Shown: positions 31,701 through 43,190, numbered from the stretch's first letter. The stretch: 64,000 nucleotides of DNA from Pseudomonas oryzicola (GCF_014269185.2 NZ_JABWRZ020000001.1:1885001-1949000); one strand, 5' to 3'. Numbers and translations: made by a program. Notes: generated by a model from the sequence alone, not told the origin.

Positions 31701-34700
31701 CGCCACCCTGGCCGCCTTGCTGCACCGGTACAGCGGCCAGCGCGACCTGCGCATCGGCGCGCCGGTGGCCAACCGCATCCGCCCGGAAAGCGAAGGCCTG
31801 ATCGGTGCGTTCCTCAATACCCAGGTGCTGCGTTGCGAAGTTGACGGGCAGATGACTGCCCATGCCTTGCTGGAGCAGGTGCGCCAGGCTGCCATCGAGG
31901 GCCAGTCGCACCAGGACCTGCCATTCGAGCAGTTGGTGGAAGCCCTGCAGCCACCGCGCAGCAGCGCCTACAACCCGCTGTTCCAGGTCATGTGCAACGT
32001 ACAGCGCTGGGCTTTCCAGCAAAGCCGCACGCTGGCCGGCATGCAGGTGGATTACCTGGTCAACGATGCCAGCGCCACCAAGTTCGACCTGTACCTGGAG
32101 GTGACCGACCTTGATGGGCGCCTGAACTGCTGCCTGACCTACAGCCGCGACCTGTTCGACGAGCCGCGCATCGTCCGCATGGCCGAGCACTGGCAGCGGC
32201 TGCTGGTCGGCCTGCTGGACGACCCGCAGCAACGCCTGTGCGAACTGCCGATGCTGGGCAGCGCCGAGCAACAGGTGCTGGCGGGCCAGTTGCAGGGCGA
32301 GCATGCACACGACTTCGACCAGACCCTGCACGGCCTGTTCGCCGCCCAGGCAGCGCGCACCCCGCAAGCCACTGCGCTGACCTTTGCCGGCCAGCACCTC
32401 ACCTATGCCGAGCTCGACCAGCAAGCCAACCGCCTGGCCCGCGCCCTGCGCGAACGCGGGGTCGGCCCGCAGGTGCGCGTGGGCCTGGCGCTGGAGCGCT
32501 CGCTGCACATGGTGGTCGGTTTGCTGGCCATCCTCAAGGCCGGTGGCGCCTACGTGCCGCTCGACCCCGAATACCCGCTCGACCGCCTGCGCTACATGAT
32601 CGAAGACAGTCGCATTGGCCTGTTGCTGAGCCAGCGCGCGCTGCTGCAAACGCTCGGCGGGCTGCCCGAAGGGGTGGCGTGCTGGAGCCTGGAAGACGAC
32701 ACCGCCAGCCTGTCGGCCTACAGCGATGCGCCACTGGACAACCGCAACCTGGCGCAGCACCAGGCTTACCTGATCTACACCTCCGGTTCCACCGGCAAGC
32801 CAAAGGGCGTCGTCGTCAGCCACGGCGAATTCGCCATGCACTGCCAGGCGGTGATCTCGGCATTTGGCATGCGCGGCGACGACTGCGAGCTGCACTTCTA
32901 TTCGATCAACTTCGATGCTGCCAGCGAACGCCTGTGGGTGCCTCTGCTGTGCGGTGCCCGCGTGGTGTTGCGCGCCCAGGGGCGGTGGGGGGCCGAGGAC
33001 ATCTGCCAGCTGGTACGCGAGCAGCAGGTCAGCATCCTCGGCTTCACGCCCAGCTACGGCAGCCAGTTGGCGCAGTACCTGGCCGGGCAGGGCGAGCAGT
33101 TGCCGGTACGCCTGGTGATCACCGGTGGCGAAGCGCTGACCGGCGAGCACCTGCAGCGCATTCGCCAGGCGTTTGCGCCGCAGCAGTTGTTCAACGCCTA
33201 CGGCCCGACCGAAACCGTGGTCATGCCACTGGCCTGCCTGGCACCGGACACGCTGCCGGCGGACCTCGGCAGCGTGCCGATCGGCCGTGTTGTCGGCAGC
33301 CGCACGGCCTATATCCTCGACGAAAACCTTGCCCTGTTGCCGCAAGGCGGGATCGGCGAACTGTATGTCGGCGGTGCCGGCCTGGCCCAGGGTTACCACG
33401 ACCGCCCCGGGCTCAGCGCCGAGCGCTTCGTTGCCGACCCGTTCAGTGCCGCAGGCGGGCGCCTGTACCGCACCGGTGACCTGGTGCGCCTGGGCAGCGA
33501 TGGCCTGGTCGAGTACGTGGGGCGTGCCGACCAGCAGGTAAAGATTCGCGGCTTCCGCATCGAGCTCGGGGAAATCGAAAGCCGCCTGAAGGCGCATGCC
33601 GAGGTCGAGGAAGCCGTGGTGCTGGCCCTCGACTTGCCGGGTGGCAAGCAACTGGTGGGGTACCTGGTATGCCGGCAGGCGGCTGCCGACAGCGCGGCCC
33701 AGGGTCGGCTGCGTGAAGCGGTAAAGGCCGAGGCCCGGCGTCACCTGCCGGACTACATGGTGCCCGCCCACCTGGTCCTGCTCGACAGCCTGCCGCTGAT
33801 GGGCAACGGCAAACTCGACCGCCGCGCGCTGCCGCTGCCAGACCTGGAGCAGGCCCGCCAGCACTATCAGGCCCCTGCCAATGTGCTTGAAGCGCAACTG
33901 GTGCAGATCTGGTGCGATGTGCTGAACCTGGCCCGGGTCGGCGTGCAGGACAACTTCTTCGAACTGGGCGGCGATTCGATCCTGTCGATCCAGGTGGTCA
34001 GCCGGGCCCGCCAGGCTGGCCTGCAGTTCACGCCGCGCGACCTGTTCCAGCACCAGACCATCCAGACCCTGGCGACCGTCGTTCGCCACAGCGAAGCCAC
34101 CCGCAGCCTCGACCAGGGCCTGCGCCAGGGGCAGGTCGGCCTGACTCCGATCCAGCACTGGTTCTTCGACACTGACGTGCCGCAGCCGCAGCACTGGAAC
34201 CAGGCGGTGCTGCTGCAAGCTCGCCAAGCGCTGGACGAAGCGGTACTGGAGCAGGCCCTGGCCGCCCTGGTGCGGCACCACGACAGCCTGCGCCTGCGTT
34301 TCAGCGAAACCAACGGCCGCTGGCAGGCCACGTACGCCCCGCCAGGCGCCGGGCAATTGCTGTGGAGCGCGACAGTAGCCGACTTCGCCGATTGCCAGGC
34401 GCTGTACACCGACCTGCAACGCAGTCTCGACCTGCAGCAGGGCCCATTGCTGCGCGCCTTGCTGGTGCGTGACGGGCAGGGCAGCCAGCGCCTGTTGCTG
34501 GCGATCCATCACCTGGTGGTGGATGGTGTATCCTGGCGGGTGCTGCTGGAAGACCTGCAGGCGTTGTACCGTGGTCAGCCGTTGCCGGCCAAGACCCACG
34601 CCATGGGCGACTGGGCGGCACGCCTGGCCAGCTATGCCGGCAGCGATTCGTTGCGCGACGAGCTGGGCTGGTGGCAGGGCCAGCTTGCGGGCGTGCGTCA

Positions 34701-37700
34701 CGAACTGCCGTGCGATCACCCGCAGGGCGGCAACCAGCAGCGCCATGCCCGTACCCTGGCCATCAGCCTGGATGCGCAGCAGACCCGGCAGTTGCTGCAG
34801 CAGGCCCCGGCGGCGTACCACACCCAGGTCAACGACCTGCTGCTGACTGCGCTGGCGCGCACCGTATGCCGCTGGAGCGGCGATGAAGCGGTGTTGGTAC
34901 AGCTGGAAGGCCATGGCCGCGACGAGTTGTTCGAAGACATGGACCTGACCCGCAGCGTCGGCTGGTTCACCAGTGCCTACCCACTCAGCCTGCGCCCGCT
35001 GCCGGGCCAGGACGACGCGGCGCGGGCCGCTTCGATCAAGCGCATCAAGGAGCAACTGCGCCAGGTGCCGCACAAAGGCCTGGGCTACGGTGTGCTGCGC
35101 TATCTGGCCGATGCGACCGTACGCGAGCAGATGGCGGCCTTGCCGCAGGCGCGCGTCACCTTCAACTACCTGGGCCAGTTCGACCAGCAGTTCGACAGCG
35201 CGGCGCTGTTCCAGCCGCTGGACACCCCCGCCGGCCAGGCCCACGCCGCCGATGCGCCGTTGCCCAACTGGCTGAGTGTCGATGGCCAGGTGTATGGCGG
35301 TGCCCTGCAATTGCGCTGGACCTTCAGCGCCGAACGCTATGACGAGCAGACCATCGCCAGCCTGGCCGAGGCCTATCGCCAGGAGCTGCTGGCGCTGGTC
35401 GAGCATTGCCTGGCCGATGGCAACGGCAGTTTCACGCCGTCCGACTTCCCGCTGGCGCACCTGACCCAGGCGCAGATCGACGCCTTGCCGGTGCCGGCTG
35501 CGCAGATCGAGGATGTCTACCCGCTGACGCCGATGCAGGAAGGCATGCTGTTGCACACCCTGCTGGAACCGGGCACCGGCCTCTACTACATGCAGGACCG
35601 CTACCGCATCAACAGTGCCCTTGACCCTGAACGCTTCGCCCAGGCCTGGCAAGCGGTGGTGGCACGGCATGAGGCGTTGCGCGCATCGTTCAGCTGGAAC
35701 ACCGGCGAGGCGATGCTGCAGATCATCCATAAACCAGGCAACACGCCGCTGGACTACCAGGACTGGCGCGACCTCGATGAAGACGCCCAGGAGCAGCGCC
35801 TGCAGGCCCTGCACAAGCAGGAGCGCGAGGCTGGCTTCGCCTTGCTCAGCGAAGCGCCTTTCCACCTGCGCCTGGTGCGCGTGGCCGATGAGCGCTACTG
35901 GTTCATGATGAGCAATCACCACATCCTGATCGACGCCTGGTGCCGCTCGCTGTTGATGAACGACTTCTTCGAAATCTACCAGGCCCTCGGTGAGGGCCGT
36001 CAGGCCCGACTGCCGGTGCCGCCGCGCTACCGCGACTACATCGGCTGGCTGCAACACCAGGGCCTGGACGACGCCCGCGCCTGGTGGCAGGCCAACCTGG
36101 CAGGCTTCGAGCGCGCCACCGCCATTCCCAGTGACCGCCCGCTACGCCACGAACACGCCGGCAGCGGCATGGTCGTCGGTGACTGCTACACCCGCCTGGC
36201 GGTAGACGACGGCGTGCGCCTGCGCGAACTGGCCCAGGCTCATCAGCTTACCGTCAACACCTTTGCCCAGGCGGCCTGGGCCCTGGTGCTGGCGCGCTAC
36301 AGCGGCGACCGTGACGTGGTGTTTGGCGTGACCGTGGCCGGGCGCCCGGTGAGCCTGCCGCAGATGCAGCGCACTGTCGGCCTGTTCATCAACAGCGTCG
36401 CCCTGCGCGTGCAATTGCCGGCGGCCGGCCAGCGTTGCAGCGTGCGCCAGTGGTTGCAAGGCCTGCTGGAGCGCAACATGGAGCTGCGCGAGTACGAATA
36501 CCTGCCGCTGGTAGCGATCCAGGAATGCAGCGAACTGCCCAAGGGCCAGCCGCTGTTCGACAGCCTGTTCGTGTTCGAGAATGCGCCGGTCGAAGCCGCC
36601 GTGCTCGATCATGCCCAACACCTCAACGCCAGTTCCGACTCGGGCCGCACCCACACCAACTTCCCGTTGACGGCGGTGTGCTATCCGGGTGATGACCTTG
36701 GCCTGCACCTGTCGTTCGACCAGCGTTACTTCGACTACCCGACCGTCGAGCGCCTGCTGGCCGAGTTCAAGCGCCTGCTGCTGGCGCTGGTGCAAGGCTT
36801 TGCCGAGGAGGTGAGTGCGCTGCCGCTGCTGGGCGCCGAGGAACAGCGCTTCCTGCTCGAGGACTGCAACCGCACCACGCGTGCCTACCCGCTGCAGCAG
36901 AGCTACATCGCCCAGTTCGAGGCGCAGGTGGCGGCGCACCCGCAACGTACCGTGGCTCGCTGCCTGGAGGCGAGCTATGACTATGCCGGGTTGAACCTGG
37001 CGGCCAACCGCCTGGGCCATGCCCTGGTTGGCGCAGGTGTGAAAGTGGACCAACCGGTGGCACTGCTGGCCGAGCGTGGGCTGCCGTTGCTGGGCATGAT
37101 CGTCGGCAGCTTCAAGGCTGGCGCTGGCTACCTGCCGCTGGACCCGGGCCTGCCGTCGGCGCGCCTGCAAGGCATCCTCCAGCTCAGCCGAGCCCCCGTG
37201 CTGGTGTGCAGCGCGGCCTGTGCCGGGCAAGCTCGGCAGTTGCTGGAAGCGCTGGAGGCAGCGGCACGCCCACAGTTGGTGGTGTGGGAAGACATCCAGG
37301 CCAGCCCGGTGGCCAGCCACAACCCAGGCATCCATAGCGCCCCGGGCAACCTTGCCTATGTCATCTACACCTCAGGCTCAACCGGCCTGCCGAAAGGGGT
37401 GATGGTCGAGCAGCGCGGCATGCTCAACAACCAGCTGAGCAAGGTACCCTGCCTGGCGCTCACTGAGCACGACGTGATCGCCCAGACCGCCTCGCAGAGC
37501 TTCGACATCTCGGTATGGCAGTTCCTTGCCGCGCCGCTGTTCGGCGCCAGGGTGGAGATCGTGCCGAACGCGATCGCCCATGACCCGCAGGCCCTGCTGG
37601 CGCATGTACAGGCCACCGGCATCACTGTGCTGGAAAGCGTGCCGTCGCTGATCCAGGGCATGCTGGCCAACGACCACCAGGCCCTCGACGGCCTGCGCTG

Positions 37701-38745
37701 GATGCTGCCGACCGGCGAAGCCATGCCGCCGGAGCTGGCCGCGCAATGGCTGCAGCGTTACCCGCAGATCGGCCTGGTCAATGCCTACGGCCCGGCGGAG
37801 TGCTCCGACGACGTGGCATTCTTCCGCGTCGATACTGCCTCGACCCACGGCAGCTATCTGCCGATTGGCCGGCCGACCGACAACAACCGCCTTTACCTGT
37901 TCGACGAGGAGCAGGCATTGGTGCCGTTGGGGGCGGTGGGTGAACTGTGCGTGGCCGGCACCGGCGTCGGCCGCGGTTATGTCGGCGACCCGGTGCGGAC
38001 CGCGCTGGCGTTCATCCCGCATCCCCATGGTGCAGCAGGCGAGCGCTTGTACCGCACCGGTGACCTGGCGCGGCAGCGACCGGATGGCGTGCTGGCGTAC
38101 ATCGGGCGCATCGACCACCAGGTGAAGATCCGTGGCTACCGTATCGAACTGGGCGAGATCGAAGCGCGCCTGCACGAGCAGGTCGAGATCCGCGACGCTG
38201 CCGTTGGCGTGCAAGAGGGCGTCAATGGCAAGTACCTGGTGGGCTACCTGGTGGCACACCAGGGCTTCAGTGCCGATGCCACATTGCTGGAGCAGCTCAA
38301 GCAGCGCCTGCGTGCCGAGTTGCCGGAGTACATGGTACCGCTGCACTGGGGCTGGTTCGACAGCCTGCCGCACAACGCCAACGGCAAGCTCGACCGCAAC
38401 GCCTTGCCGGCCATCGACATCGGTGGCCAGCACAGCCAGGCCTACCAGGCACCGCGCAATGAGCTGGAGGCGCTGCTGGCGGATATCTGGGCCGATGTGC
38501 TCAAGGCCGGGCGGATCGGGGTGCATGACAACTTTTTCGAACTGGGCGGGCATTCGCTCCTGGCTACGCAGATCGCCTCGCGGGTGCAGAAGCAGTTGCA
38601 GTTGAATGTGCCGCTGCGGGCGATGTTCGAGTGCACCACGGTGGCGGAGCTGGCCGAATATGTGCAGGGCCTGCAGGGCAGTGCGCTGGATGAAGCCAAG
38701 GTCGATCGGCTGAGTGACCTGATGGCCGAGCTTGAGGGGTTGTGA
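25792..38745 (+). CDS. pvdL: Pyoverdine chromophore nonribosomal peptide synthetase PvdL
   Basis: A 4317-residue NRPS with the order acyl-AMP ligase (1-~585), carrier (Ser615), C (~670-1100, HHIVADG at 802), A1, carrier (Ser1659), C, A2, carrier (Ser2729, GGDS type), epimerisation domain (HHLVVDG), C (HHILIDA), A3, carrier (Ser4255). This is the PvdL layout: a fatty acid is loaded first, then L-Glu, D-Tyr (made by the E domain) and L-Dab, the precursor of the dihydroquinoline chromophore. Substrates are assigned from the known layout, not from a computed code. In the second C domain the motif is HHIVTEG, Glu1856 replacing the usual Asp. There is no thioesterase, so the chain passes to another NRPS not present here. 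GGCAGGAAC precedes ATG 25792. A PvdS box lies upstream. Confidence 0.97.
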   Translation: MTDAFELPLSLAQALAQRAAQTPERIALRFLADAPGEQAVLSYRELDQRARTIAAALQARAGFGDRAVLLFPSGPDYVAAFFGCLYAGVIAVPAYPPESTRQHHQQRLLSIIDDAEPRLLLTVAALEGSLQGLEALATANAPALLAVDGLDPALAANWREPALKAEDIAFLQYTSGSTALPKGVQVSHGNLVANEQLIRRGFGIDLNPDDVIVSWLPLYHDMGLIGGLLQPIFSGVPCVLMSPGYFLARPLRWLQAISEYGGTISGGPDFAYRLCSERVSAAALAGLDLSRWRVAYSGSEPIRQDSLATFADKFRACGFDPQSFFASYGLAEATLFVSGSRRGQGIAALELDAEAFAANRAEPGQGSVLMSCGYPQPGHALRIVEPQHLQVLGDNQVGEIWASGPSIARGYWRNPQASARTFVEMDGQTWLRTGDLGFMRAGEVFVSGRLKDLLIVRGQNLYPQDLEKTLEREVEVLRKGRVAVFAVEHQGEEGIGVAVEVSRNVQKAVKPHDLIKTLRQVVADACRQAPAVVLLLNPGALPKTSSGKLQRSACRLRMADGSLDCYARFPDQHPADARSATADALQARIASVWCDILKVETVAADDHFLLLGGNSIAATQATARLADELGITLTLATLFEAPVLADYSQAVAALLAAGGAPATAIAPLARARALPQSPAQNRLWLLWQLQPQAAAYNIPAGLHLRGELDQRALEAAFQALVQRHESLRTVFSEEHGQALQRILPSAPFHLRRLDLEGQAPEQVAARREAEACQPFDLTQGPLLRVTLVHLGDEDHQLWMTLHHIVADGWSLNILLEEFARSYAAHCQGMEANLAPLPLGYADYASWQRQWLAAGEAERQLHYWQARLGDETPVLDLCTDQPRASLRDHRAARLSVKVPASLAEALRGLAREQQASLFMVLLAGWQALLYRYSGQADIRVGVPNANRPRLETQGMVGFFINTQVMRAQLDGRQPFSQLLAQVRQATLEAQANQDLPFEQLVEALPEAREQGLFQVMFNHQQRDLSALRRLPGLLAEELPWHSREAKFDLQLHSEEDHQGRLSLAFDYAAELFEASTIERLAQHLLALLEQVCAAPQSALGEVQLLDEPGRRQLLGWGQAPAPAPQRLLVEQLNEQARQTPQHIALVWEGGSLDYAELHQQANRLAHYLRDKGVGPDTCVAIAIERSPQLLVGLLAILKAGGAYVPLDVDYPAERLAYMLADCGASLLLSHSGLLGKLPQVDGLSAIALDQLHLDSWPSHAPGLHLHGDNLAYVIYTSGSTGQPKGVGNTHAALAERLQWMQATYALNDSDVLMQKAPVSFDVSVWECFWPLVTGCKLVLAGPGEHRDPQRIAALVQAHGVTTLHFVPPLLQVFVQEPQAQACTSLRRVFSGGEALPAALRDRVLQVLPQAQLHNRYGPTETAINVTHWHCQAADGARSPIGRPLANVLCRVLDDELELAAPGVPGELYLGGAGLARGYLGRPGLTAERFVPRADGHGERLYRSGDRARWQVQTEALEYLGRLDQQVKVRGFRVEPEEVQACLLAQAGVEQALVLVHQDAVGAQLVGYYCGSAQPAELLAVLAEQLPAYMVPAQLVPLAQMPLGPSGKVERKALPAPVWQQREHVAPQSALQQQVAAIWREVLNLPRVGLQDDFFALGGHSLLATQIVSRTRQACDVELPLKALFDASELGAFCAEIARIRGAGERNLQGEIARVDRRQAVPLSYSQQRMWFLWQMQPDSPAYNVGGMARLRGTLHVEAFERALQALVVRHETLRTTFPSIDGVPYQCVAQDASLHLDWLDFSALPDATRQQRLRQLADDQAHQPFDLERGPLLRACLVKAEEREHFFVLTLHHIVTEGWAMDIFARELGELYEAFVDDRESPLPPLPVQYLDYSLWQRQWLESGEGARQLAYWQARLGDEHPVLALPADRPRPPLQSHRGELYRFELDPALVARVHAFNRQRGLTLFMTMTATLAALLHRYSGQRDLRIGAPVANRIRPESEGLIGAFLNTQVLRCEVDGQMTAHALLEQVRQAAIEGQSHQDLPFEQLVEALQPPRSSAYNPLFQVMCNVQRWAFQQSRTLAGMQVDYLVNDASATKFDLYLEVTDLDGRLNCCLTYSRDLFDEPRIVRMAEHWQRLLVGLLDDPQQRLCELPMLGSAEQQVLAGQLQGEHAHDFDQTLHGLFAAQAARTPQATALTFAGQHLTYAELDQQANRLARALRERGVGPQVRVGLALERSLHMVVGLLAILKAGGAYVPLDPEYPLDRLRYMIEDSRIGLLLSQRALLQTLGGLPEGVACWSLEDDTASLSAYSDAPLDNRNLAQHQAYLIYTSGSTGKPKGVVVSHGEFAMHCQAVISAFGMRGDDCELHFYSINFDAASERLWVPLLCGARVVLRAQGRWGAEDICQLVREQQVSILGFTPSYGSQLAQYLAGQGEQLPVRLVITGGEALTGEHLQRIRQAFAPQQLFNAYGPTETVVMPLACLAPDTLPADLGSVPIGRVVGSRTAYILDENLALLPQGGIGELYVGGAGLAQGYHDRPGLSAERFVADPFSAAGGRLYRTGDLVRLGSDGLVEYVGRADQQVKIRGFRIELGEIESRLKAHAEVEEAVVLALDLPGGKQLVGYLVCRQAAADSAAQGRLREAVKAEARRHLPDYMVPAHLVLLDSLPLMGNGKLDRRALPLPDLEQARQHYQAPANVLEAQLVQIWCDVLNLARVGVQDNFFELGGDSILSIQVVSRARQAGLQFTPRDLFQHQTIQTLATVVRHSEATRSLDQGLRQGQVGLTPIQHWFFDTDVPQPQHWNQAVLLQARQALDEAVLEQALAALVRHHDSLRLRFSETNGRWQATYAPPGAGQLLWSATVADFADCQALYTDLQRSLDLQQGPLLRALLVRDGQGSQRLLLAIHHLVVDGVSWRVLLEDLQALYRGQPLPAKTHAMGDWAARLASYAGSDSLRDELGWWQGQLAGVRHELPCDHPQGGNQQRHARTLAISLDAQQTRQLLQQAPAAYHTQVNDLLLTALARTVCRWSGDEAVLVQLEGHGRDELFEDMDLTRSVGWFTSAYPLSLRPLPGQDDAARAASIKRIKEQLRQVPHKGLGYGVLRYLADATVREQMAALPQARVTFNYLGQFDQQFDSAALFQPLDTPAGQAHAADAPLPNWLSVDGQVYGGALQLRWTFSAERYDEQTIASLAEAYRQELLALVEHCLADGNGSFTPSDFPLAHLTQAQIDALPVPAAQIEDVYPLTPMQEGMLLHTLLEPGTGLYYMQDRYRINSALDPERFAQAWQAVVARHEALRASFSWNTGEAMLQIIHKPGNTPLDYQDWRDLDEDAQEQRLQALHKQEREAGFALLSEAPFHLRLVRVADERYWFMMSNHHILIDAWCRSLLMNDFFEIYQALGEGRQARLPVPPRYRDYIGWLQHQGLDDARAWWQANLAGFERATAIPSDRPLRHEHAGSGMVVGDCYTRLAVDDGVRLRELAQAHQLTVNTFAQAAWALVLARYSGDRDVVFGVTVAGRPVSLPQMQRTVGLFINSVALRVQLPAAGQRCSVRQWLQGLLERNMELREYEYLPLVAIQECSELPKGQPLFDSLFVFENAPVEAAVLDHAQHLNASSDSGRTHTNFPLTAVCYPGDDLGLHLSFDQRYFDYPTVERLLAEFKRLLLALVQGFAEEVSALPLLGAEEQRFLLEDCNRTTRAYPLQQSYIAQFEAQVAAHPQRTVARCLEASYDYAGLNLAANRLGHALVGAGVKVDQPVALLAERGLPLLGMIVGSFKAGAGYLPLDPGLPSARLQGILQLSRAPVLVCSAACAGQARQLLEALEAAARPQLVVWEDIQASPVASHNPGIHSAPGNLAYVIYTSGSTGLPKGVMVEQRGMLNNQLSKVPCLALTEHDVIAQTASQSFDISVWQFLAAPLFGARVEIVPNAIAHDPQALLAHVQATGITVLESVPSLIQGMLANDHQALDGLRWMLPTGEAMPPELAAQWLQRYPQIGLVNAYGPAECSDDVAFFRVDTASTHGSYLPIGRPTDNNRLYLFDEEQALVPLGAVGELCVAGTGVGRGYVGDPVRTALAFIPHPHGAAGERLYRTGDLARQRPDGVLAYIGRIDHQVKIRGYRIELGEIEARLHEQVEIRDAAVGVQEGVNGKYLVGYLVAHQGFSADATLLEQLKQRLRAELPEYMVPLHWGWFDSLPHNANGKLDRNALPAIDIGGQHSQAYQAPRNELEALLADIWADVLKAGRIGVHDNFFELGGHSLLATQIASRVQKQLQLNVPLRAMFECTTVAELAEYVQGLQGSALDEAKVDRLSDLMAELEGL

Positions 38746-38772
38746 CCTGAATAGACAAGACCTGCGCTGTCC

Positions 38773-38859
38773 CTGTGGGAGCGGGTTTACCCGCGAACAC
38801 CGGCGCAGCCGGTGCCATGCAGCGCGCTGGATTCTTCGCGGGTGAACCCGCTCCCACAG
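38773..38859. repeat. Inverted REP pair (TGTGGGAGCGGG class) between pvdL and dsbG
   Basis: CTGTGGGAGCGGGTTTACCC with CGCGAA (38773-38797) pairs with TTCGCGGGTGAACCCGCTCC with CACAG (38835-38859) with one mismatch. Between them ACACCGGCGC-AGCCGGTGCC forms a smaller hairpin. It sits between convergent genes and may end both transcripts. Confidence 0.85.
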
Positions 38860-38941
38860 GTATTGCACCGGCCTTGTGAGCGACGCTGCACCTGGGGCAG
38901 CGGGCGTGCCCGCGAATAGGCCGGAACGGGCGGCCAATCGC

Positions 38942-39700
38942 TCAGCGCTTGCCGAGTATCTTGCCCAGCAGCTCCGGTCGCGGCGCTCCTTGCTGACTCT
39001 GCAGGTTGCCTTGCTCATCCTGATAGAAGATCGCCGGGGTCGCCTGCAGCCCCATTTCTTCCATCAATGCCATGTTCGCCGCCAGTTTCTGCTGCACCGC
39101 CTCCGGCACCTGCGCCAGCGGTTTCAACGTGCTGGCGTTGCCGGCCTTCTCGTGCTCGTGCAGTGCCTTGGCCGGGTCTTTCGCCGCCAGCAGCGCGGCC
39201 GACTTGCCTGGGCTGTCTTCGCGGATGATGCCGACCATGATATGGCGCAACTGCACCTTGCCCGACTCCACCCATGGCCGCGCCTGCTCCCAGAACATAT
39301 TGCAGTACGGGCAGTTGGGGTCGCTGAACAGGTAGACCTTGCGTGGCGCGTCATCCTTGCCGTCGGCGATCCACGCGGTGTTCTCCATCTTCGCCCAGAG
39401 GGCCTTGCTCATCGGTGCATACACCAGCTGTTTCAGCGGCTCGGCGCTCAGGTCCTTGCCCTGCTCGTCGAACAGGCTGCCCACCAGCACATGCTTGCCG
39501 TCCGGGGTGAGGTACAGGGCCAGGGCATTGTTCTGGTACTGGGCGGCGTACCCGCGCAGGCCGTCGGGGGCATCGAAGCTGCCCTTGATCACGGCGCCCT
39601 TGGCTTGCAGTTGCTGAATCGCCTTGGGCAGCTCTTCGGCCTGCAAGCTCGGGGCAGCCAGCAGGGCCAGGGACAGGGGCAGCAGTGCAGTCAGTCGCAT
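38942..39700 (-). CDS. dsbG: Periplasmic thiol:disulfide isomerase DsbG
   Basis: 252 residues: signal peptide (MRLTALLPLSLALLAAPSLQA), a dimerisation domain, then a thioredoxin fold with active site CPYC (C130-C133) in FSDPNCPYCNMFWEQ. The cis-Pro motif is in GLQATPAIFY. DsbG/DsbC proteins repair wrong disulfides or reduce sulfenylated cysteines, kept reduced by DsbD. Last gene of dsbD-dsbE-dsbG, one base after the dsbE-like stop. Confidence 0.92.
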   Translation of the reverse strand: MRLTALLPLSLALLAAPSLQAEELPKAIQQLQAKGAVIKGSFDAPDGLRGYAAQYQNNALALYLTPDGKHVLVGSLFDEQGKDLSAEPLKQLVYAPMSKALWAKMENTAWIADGKDDAPRKVYLFSDPNCPYCNMFWEQARPWVESGKVQLRHIMVGIIREDSPGKSAALLAAKDPAKALHEHEKAGNASTLKPLAQVPEAVQQKLAANMALMEEMGLQATPAIFYQDEQGNLQSQQGAPRPELLGKILGKR

Positions 39701-39701
39701 G

Positions 39702-40538
39702 TCAGTTTCCTTGTGCGGCAGGGGCGGGCGCGGTGGCCCGGTCGAAAGGTTCCAGGGCGTGACGCAGGCTGGCCCGCGACAGCTCGCCGAGGTGGCTGCC
39801 GATAAGCCGCCCGTCGGCGTCGTAGAACAGGGTGGTGGGCAGGGCCATGGAACCGACGCGCTGGGCCAGCAGGCCGGTACCATCGAACAGCACATGGGTC
39901 AGGCTCAGGCCGGTGGTGGCGAGGAAGGTGCTGACGTTCTCCGGGGTCTCGCCCTGGTTGACGAACAGGAAGGTCACATGCGGGTAATCGCCTTGTGCCT
40001 GCTGCAGCACCGGCATCTCGCGCCGGCAGGGCGGGCACCAGGTGGCCCAGAGGTTGATCACCAGCGGCTTGCCGCGGTAGCCGTGCAGCGCCACGGATTG
40101 CCCGGTAGCGTTGCGCAGGCTCAGCTCGGGCAGCTCGGTGCCCTTGCTGTACAAGTGCCCGGCGAGGCTGGCCAGGCCCCAGAACAGCGCGCCGCTGAAC
40201 AGCGCCCAGCCCAGCGGGCGGCGCAGCCCGGGATGACGTCGGCCTTGCCACAGGGCGCCGAGCACGATGCCGGCAAGGCCCGACCAGAACAGGAAGCCGC
40301 CATCGCGGATGTCGATGATCTGCAGCGGGTCGTCCTGGTACATCGGCCAGTAGGCCAGCACGAAACCGGCGCGTGCGCACAGCAGGCCGATCAGGAACAG
40401 GTTGAACAGCGCCGATTCCGGGCTCTCCCCGCCACGCCGGGCCACCCACCAGCCGACCACACTGGCGACTACCAGGGCGGTGAGCATCAGCAGGTGGTTG
40501 AGGGCCATGGTCAGTGGCCCGAGGGTTACGGTCAGCAT
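39702..40538 (-). CDS. dsbE: Membrane-bound thioredoxin-like protein (DsbE/TlpA family)
   Basis: 278 residues. About four N-terminal membrane helices resemble a prolipoprotein diacylglyceryl transferase-like region. A periplasmic TlpA-type thioredoxin domain follows with active site WCPPC (C168-C171) and REMPVLQQAQ after it. Its ATG overlaps the dsbD stop (TGATG), so translation is coupled. It is expected to receive electrons from DsbD. In P. aeruginosa the equivalent operon is called dsbDEG; the symbol follows that context and could equally be given as tlpA-like. Confidence 0.8.
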   Translation of the reverse strand: MLTVTLGPLTMALNHLLMLTALVVASVVGWWVARRGGESPESALFNLFLIGLLCARAGFVLAYWPMYQDDPLQIIDIRDGGFLFWSGLAGIVLGALWQGRRHPGLRRPLGWALFSGALFWGLASLAGHLYSKGTELPELSLRNATGQSVALHGYRGKPLVINLWATWCPPCRREMPVLQQAQGDYPHVTFLFVNQGETPENVSTFLATTGLSLTHVLFDGTGLLAQRVGSMALPTTLFYDADGRLIGSHLGELSRASLRHALEPFDRATAPAPAAQGN

Positions 40539-42250
40539 CAGCCTTGGCTCCTGGTCTGGGTCCAGTGTTGCAGGAACGCGGCTGCATCCACTTCACCGGT
40601 GAGGCGTCGTGCGCGGCGTTCGTCGCCTTCCGGGCCGATCCAGATGATGCTGGGCGGGCCTGGTACCTGATAGTGCTGCAACAACGCCTGACTGGCCGGG
40701 CTATCGGCGGTCACGTCCAGGCGCAGCAGGTGCACGCCAGCCAGGGTGGCCTGCACGTCGCTGCGGGCAAACACCGTTTTTTCCATGACCTTGCACGACA
40801 CGCACCAGTCGGCATAGTAGTCGACCATCACCCACTGGCCACGCCCCTTGGCCGCCTCCAGTTCGCGTTGCAAGTCTTCGGGGCGGCTGACAGTGACGAA
40901 GACGTCTTCAACCTGCTGCCCGCTGGCTGGCGTGGCGCCGCCGATGAACGGGCGCAGCGGTTGCCAGAGATCGTCGCCACCGGCCGCCGCGCCCACCAGC
41001 AGCAGGCCGCCCCACAGGGCGCCCAGCAGCGGAACAGCGCGCAACGCCGGCAGCCGCTGCAGGGCCGGCCAGGCCGCCCAGGCCAGGGTGATCAGCAGCC
41101 CGCCGCTGAGGGCCAGCAGCAATGCGCTGGGCAGCAGGCTGCGCACGGTGTACAGCGCCATGCCCAGGAACACGAAGCCGAATACCCCCTTGACCCGGTT
41201 CATCCAGGCGCCAGGGCGCGGCAGATAGCGGTTGCCCAAGGTCACCAGCAACATCAACGGCACACCCATGCCCAGGCCAAGGCTGAACAACACCAGCGCC
41301 CCCTGCAGTACATCGCCGCTGTGGGCGATGTACAACAGTGCCCCCGCCAACGGGGCGGTCATGCACGGGCCCATCAGCAGCCCGGACAACCCGCCCAGCA
41401 GCGCCGCGCCATACAGGTTGCCGCCACGCGTGCCGCGCCCGGCGCGGTCGAGGCGGTCACGCAGGGCGGCGGGCAGCTGCAGTTCGAAGACGCCGAACAT
41501 CGGCAGGGCCAGGATCACGAACAGCCCCGCCAGGCTGCCCAGCAGCCAGGGTTGTTGCAGCCAGGCCTGCAGGCTGGCGCCCAGCAACGCGGCGACCACG
41601 CCCAGGGCGGCGTATACCAGGGCCATGCTCAGTACGTAGACCCCGGCCAGCAGCCAGCCGCGCCGGGCGCTGGCGCCATTGCCTAGTACCAGCCCGGCGA
41701 GGATCGGCAGCATCGGCAGCGAACAGGGGGTGAAGGCCAGCAACAGGCCCAGGCCGAAGAACGCCAGCAGGCTCCAGGCCAGGTGGCTTTGCTGCAGGCC
41801 GCTGGCCAAGGCCTGGTCGCTGGCTTGCTCGGCTACGGGCGCCACGCTGCCACCGAGGTCGATCAACGTGGTCTGCGGTGGGTAGCACAGGCCCGCGTCG
41901 GCACAGCCTTGCCAACCCAGGCGCAGTTGGCCCTGGGCGTTGGCGGGCAGCAGCAGTTGCAGCTGGTCGCGGTACACCGCGCTGTCGCCGAAGAATTCGT
42001 CGTGGTGATTGAGGGCGGGTGGCAGCTGCGGGTGTTGCTCGACGGGCAGGCCATCGAATTTCAGGCGTTTCTGATACAGGTAGTAGCCTGGCTTGATCTG
42101 GAAATACAGGCGCATCTGGCCATCGGGCTGGCGCTCGTGGGTCAGCACGAAGGCCTGGTCGACCGGCAGGAAGTCAGGTTTGACATCGAACGGGTTGGCC
42201 TGCAACGGGCCGGCCAGGAGCAGTGTCAAGAAGAGCAGGAGGACGCGCAT
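40538..42250 (-). CDS. dsbD: Thiol:disulfide interchange protein DsbD
   Basis: 570 residues. The signal peptide is followed by the periplasmic alpha domain (GCADAGLCYPP cysteine pair). Eight or so membrane helices carry the beta-domain cysteines (AFTPCSLPMLP and GLLMGPCMTAPL), and a C-terminal thioredoxin domain has ADWCVSCK. It carries electrons from cytoplasmic thioredoxin to periplasmic Dsb proteins and helps cytochrome c maturation. First gene of the operon; a TTAAC direct repeat 50 bases upstream is a candidate response-regulator site. Confidence 0.95.
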   Translation of the reverse strand: MRVLLLFLTLLLAGPLQANPFDVKPDFLPVDQAFVLTHERQPDGQMRLYFQIKPGYYLYQKRLKFDGLPVEQHPQLPPALNHHDEFFGDSAVYRDQLQLLLPANAQGQLRLGWQGCADAGLCYPPQTTLIDLGGSVAPVAEQASDQALASGLQQSHLAWSLLAFFGLGLLLAFTPCSLPMLPILAGLVLGNGASARRGWLLAGVYVLSMALVYAALGVVAALLGASLQAWLQQPWLLGSLAGLFVILALPMFGVFELQLPAALRDRLDRAGRGTRGGNLYGAALLGGLSGLLMGPCMTAPLAGALLYIAHSGDVLQGALVLFSLGLGMGVPLMLLVTLGNRYLPRPGAWMNRVKGVFGFVFLGMALYTVRSLLPSALLLALSGGLLITLAWAAWPALQRLPALRAVPLLGALWGGLLLVGAAAGGDDLWQPLRPFIGGATPASGQQVEDVFVTVSRPEDLQRELEAAKGRGQWVMVDYYADWCVSCKVMEKTVFARSDVQATLAGVHLLRLDVTADSPASQALLQHYQVPGPPSIIWIGPEGDERRARRLTGEVDAAAFLQHWTQTRSQG

Positions 42251-42299
42251 GTCTTCGCCTTGGCAGTACGTTGGAAGATGCCATGCTGGCCTGGGTCGA

Positions 42300-42315
42300 T
42301 TAACCCAGGGTTAAC
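42300..42315 (-). promoter_or_regulatory. TTAAC-N6-TTAAC direct repeat upstream of dsbD (candidate DsbR site)
   Basis: Two TTAAC repeats with 11-base period, the geometry bound by OmpR/PmrA/QseB-type regulators. The core is also palindromic (TTAACCC-A-GGGTTAA). It fits the pattern TTA-N8-TTAA that I recall for P. aeruginosa DsbR. It lies 50 bases before the dsbD start, in the intergenic region facing mocA. Confidence 0.6.
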
Positions 42316-42496
42316 CCTTGGTTCTGCAAGCGGCGGTCCGTTCCCCGGCGCGAAACAGCCAACGGTGCTTGCCATGCCGACACGGCAGTGGTTGCATTGC
42401 TCCATGATCCGGCTATCACGAGTTGCCCATGCCTGAGACGATAGGTAGCAAAACGTTTGACAGCCCTGCGATGGCCCTCGTGGCTAGTTCGCACAC

Positions 42497-43144
42497 ATGT
42501 CGGGTGCGGTCGTGAGTGTGGTCGCGCTGGTGCTGGCGGCAGGTAGTGCCAGGCGTTTTGGCGGCGACAAGCGCCGGGTGAAGCTGGCCGATGGTCGCAG
42601 CCTGCTGGCGCATAGCGTAGAGCGGGCTCGGGCAGCATTCGCTGACGTTCGCGTGGTGTTGCGCGCAGGCGAGCGGGGCGAGGATTTCGGCCTGGCGGGT
42701 GACTGCCGCATCGTCGCCAGCCCTGAGGCCGCCGCAGGCATGGGGCATAGCCTGGCTGCCGGTGCCAACGCGTTGCTCGACAGCCAGGCACAGGCGGTGG
42801 CCATTCTGCTGGGGGATATGCCTTGGATCGAACCGGCGACCCTGTGCCGGCTGGCCGAGGCAGCCAGCGCCTCGACCATCGTGTTGCCGCGGCATGCGGG
42901 GCAGCACGGGCACCCGGTGATCTTCGGGCGCGATTTCTGGCCGGCGTTGGGACGGCTGGGCGGGGATGAAGGGGCGCGGGCGCTGGTGCGCAGGCATCAA
43001 GGCTGCTGTGTGGTGGTTGAGGTGGATGATGCCGGGGTGTTGCTGGATGTGGATACGCCGGAAGGGCTGATGCAGGCCCGAAGCGTTCGCCACACCCACG
43101 ACGAACCCCACCCCCGCCACAAAAGGCCCATAATCCCCCCTTAA
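42497..43144 (+). CDS. MocA/MobA-like nucleotidyltransferase
   Basis: 215 residues of the NTP-transferase fold. ALVLAAGSARRFGGDK is the nucleotide-binding loop, and LLGDMPWI and GHPVIFGRDFWPAL are the other family motifs of molybdenum cofactor cytidylyltransferases. It would transfer CMP or GMP to molybdopterin for enzymes such as xanthine dehydrogenase; no such enzyme lies in the window. It is divergent from dsbD and ends 46 bases before the response regulator gene. Confidence 0.82.
   Translation: MSGAVVSVVALVLAAGSARRFGGDKRRVKLADGRSLLAHSVERARAAFADVRVVLRAGERGEDFGLAGDCRIVASPEAAAGMGHSLAAGANALLDSQAQAVAILLGDMPWIEPATLCRLAEAASASTIVLPRHAGQHGHPVIFGRDFWPALGRLGGDEGARALVRRHQGCCVVVEVDDAGVLLDVDTPEGLMQARSVRHTHDEPHPRHKRPIIPP
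43130..43144 (+). promoter_or_regulatory. Weak candidate DsbR site before dsbR
   Basis: ATA-N8-TTAA (ATA at 43130-43132, TTAA at 43141-43144), one mismatch from TTA-N8-TTAA, 46 bases before the dsbR ATG and overlapping the end of the mocA-like gene. It could allow self-regulation. Confidence 0.3.
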
Positions 43145-43190
43145 TCCGCCCAAGGTGCAATGTCAGCCACACCACTCCGGGAGCCCCACC

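Noticed and set aside
31435..36057. A 1540-codon open frame on the minus strand inside pvdL
   Set aside because: It lies wholly antisense to the well-supported NRPS domains. Long antisense frames are common in GC-rich genes with strong third-position bias; no start signal or family motif is present.
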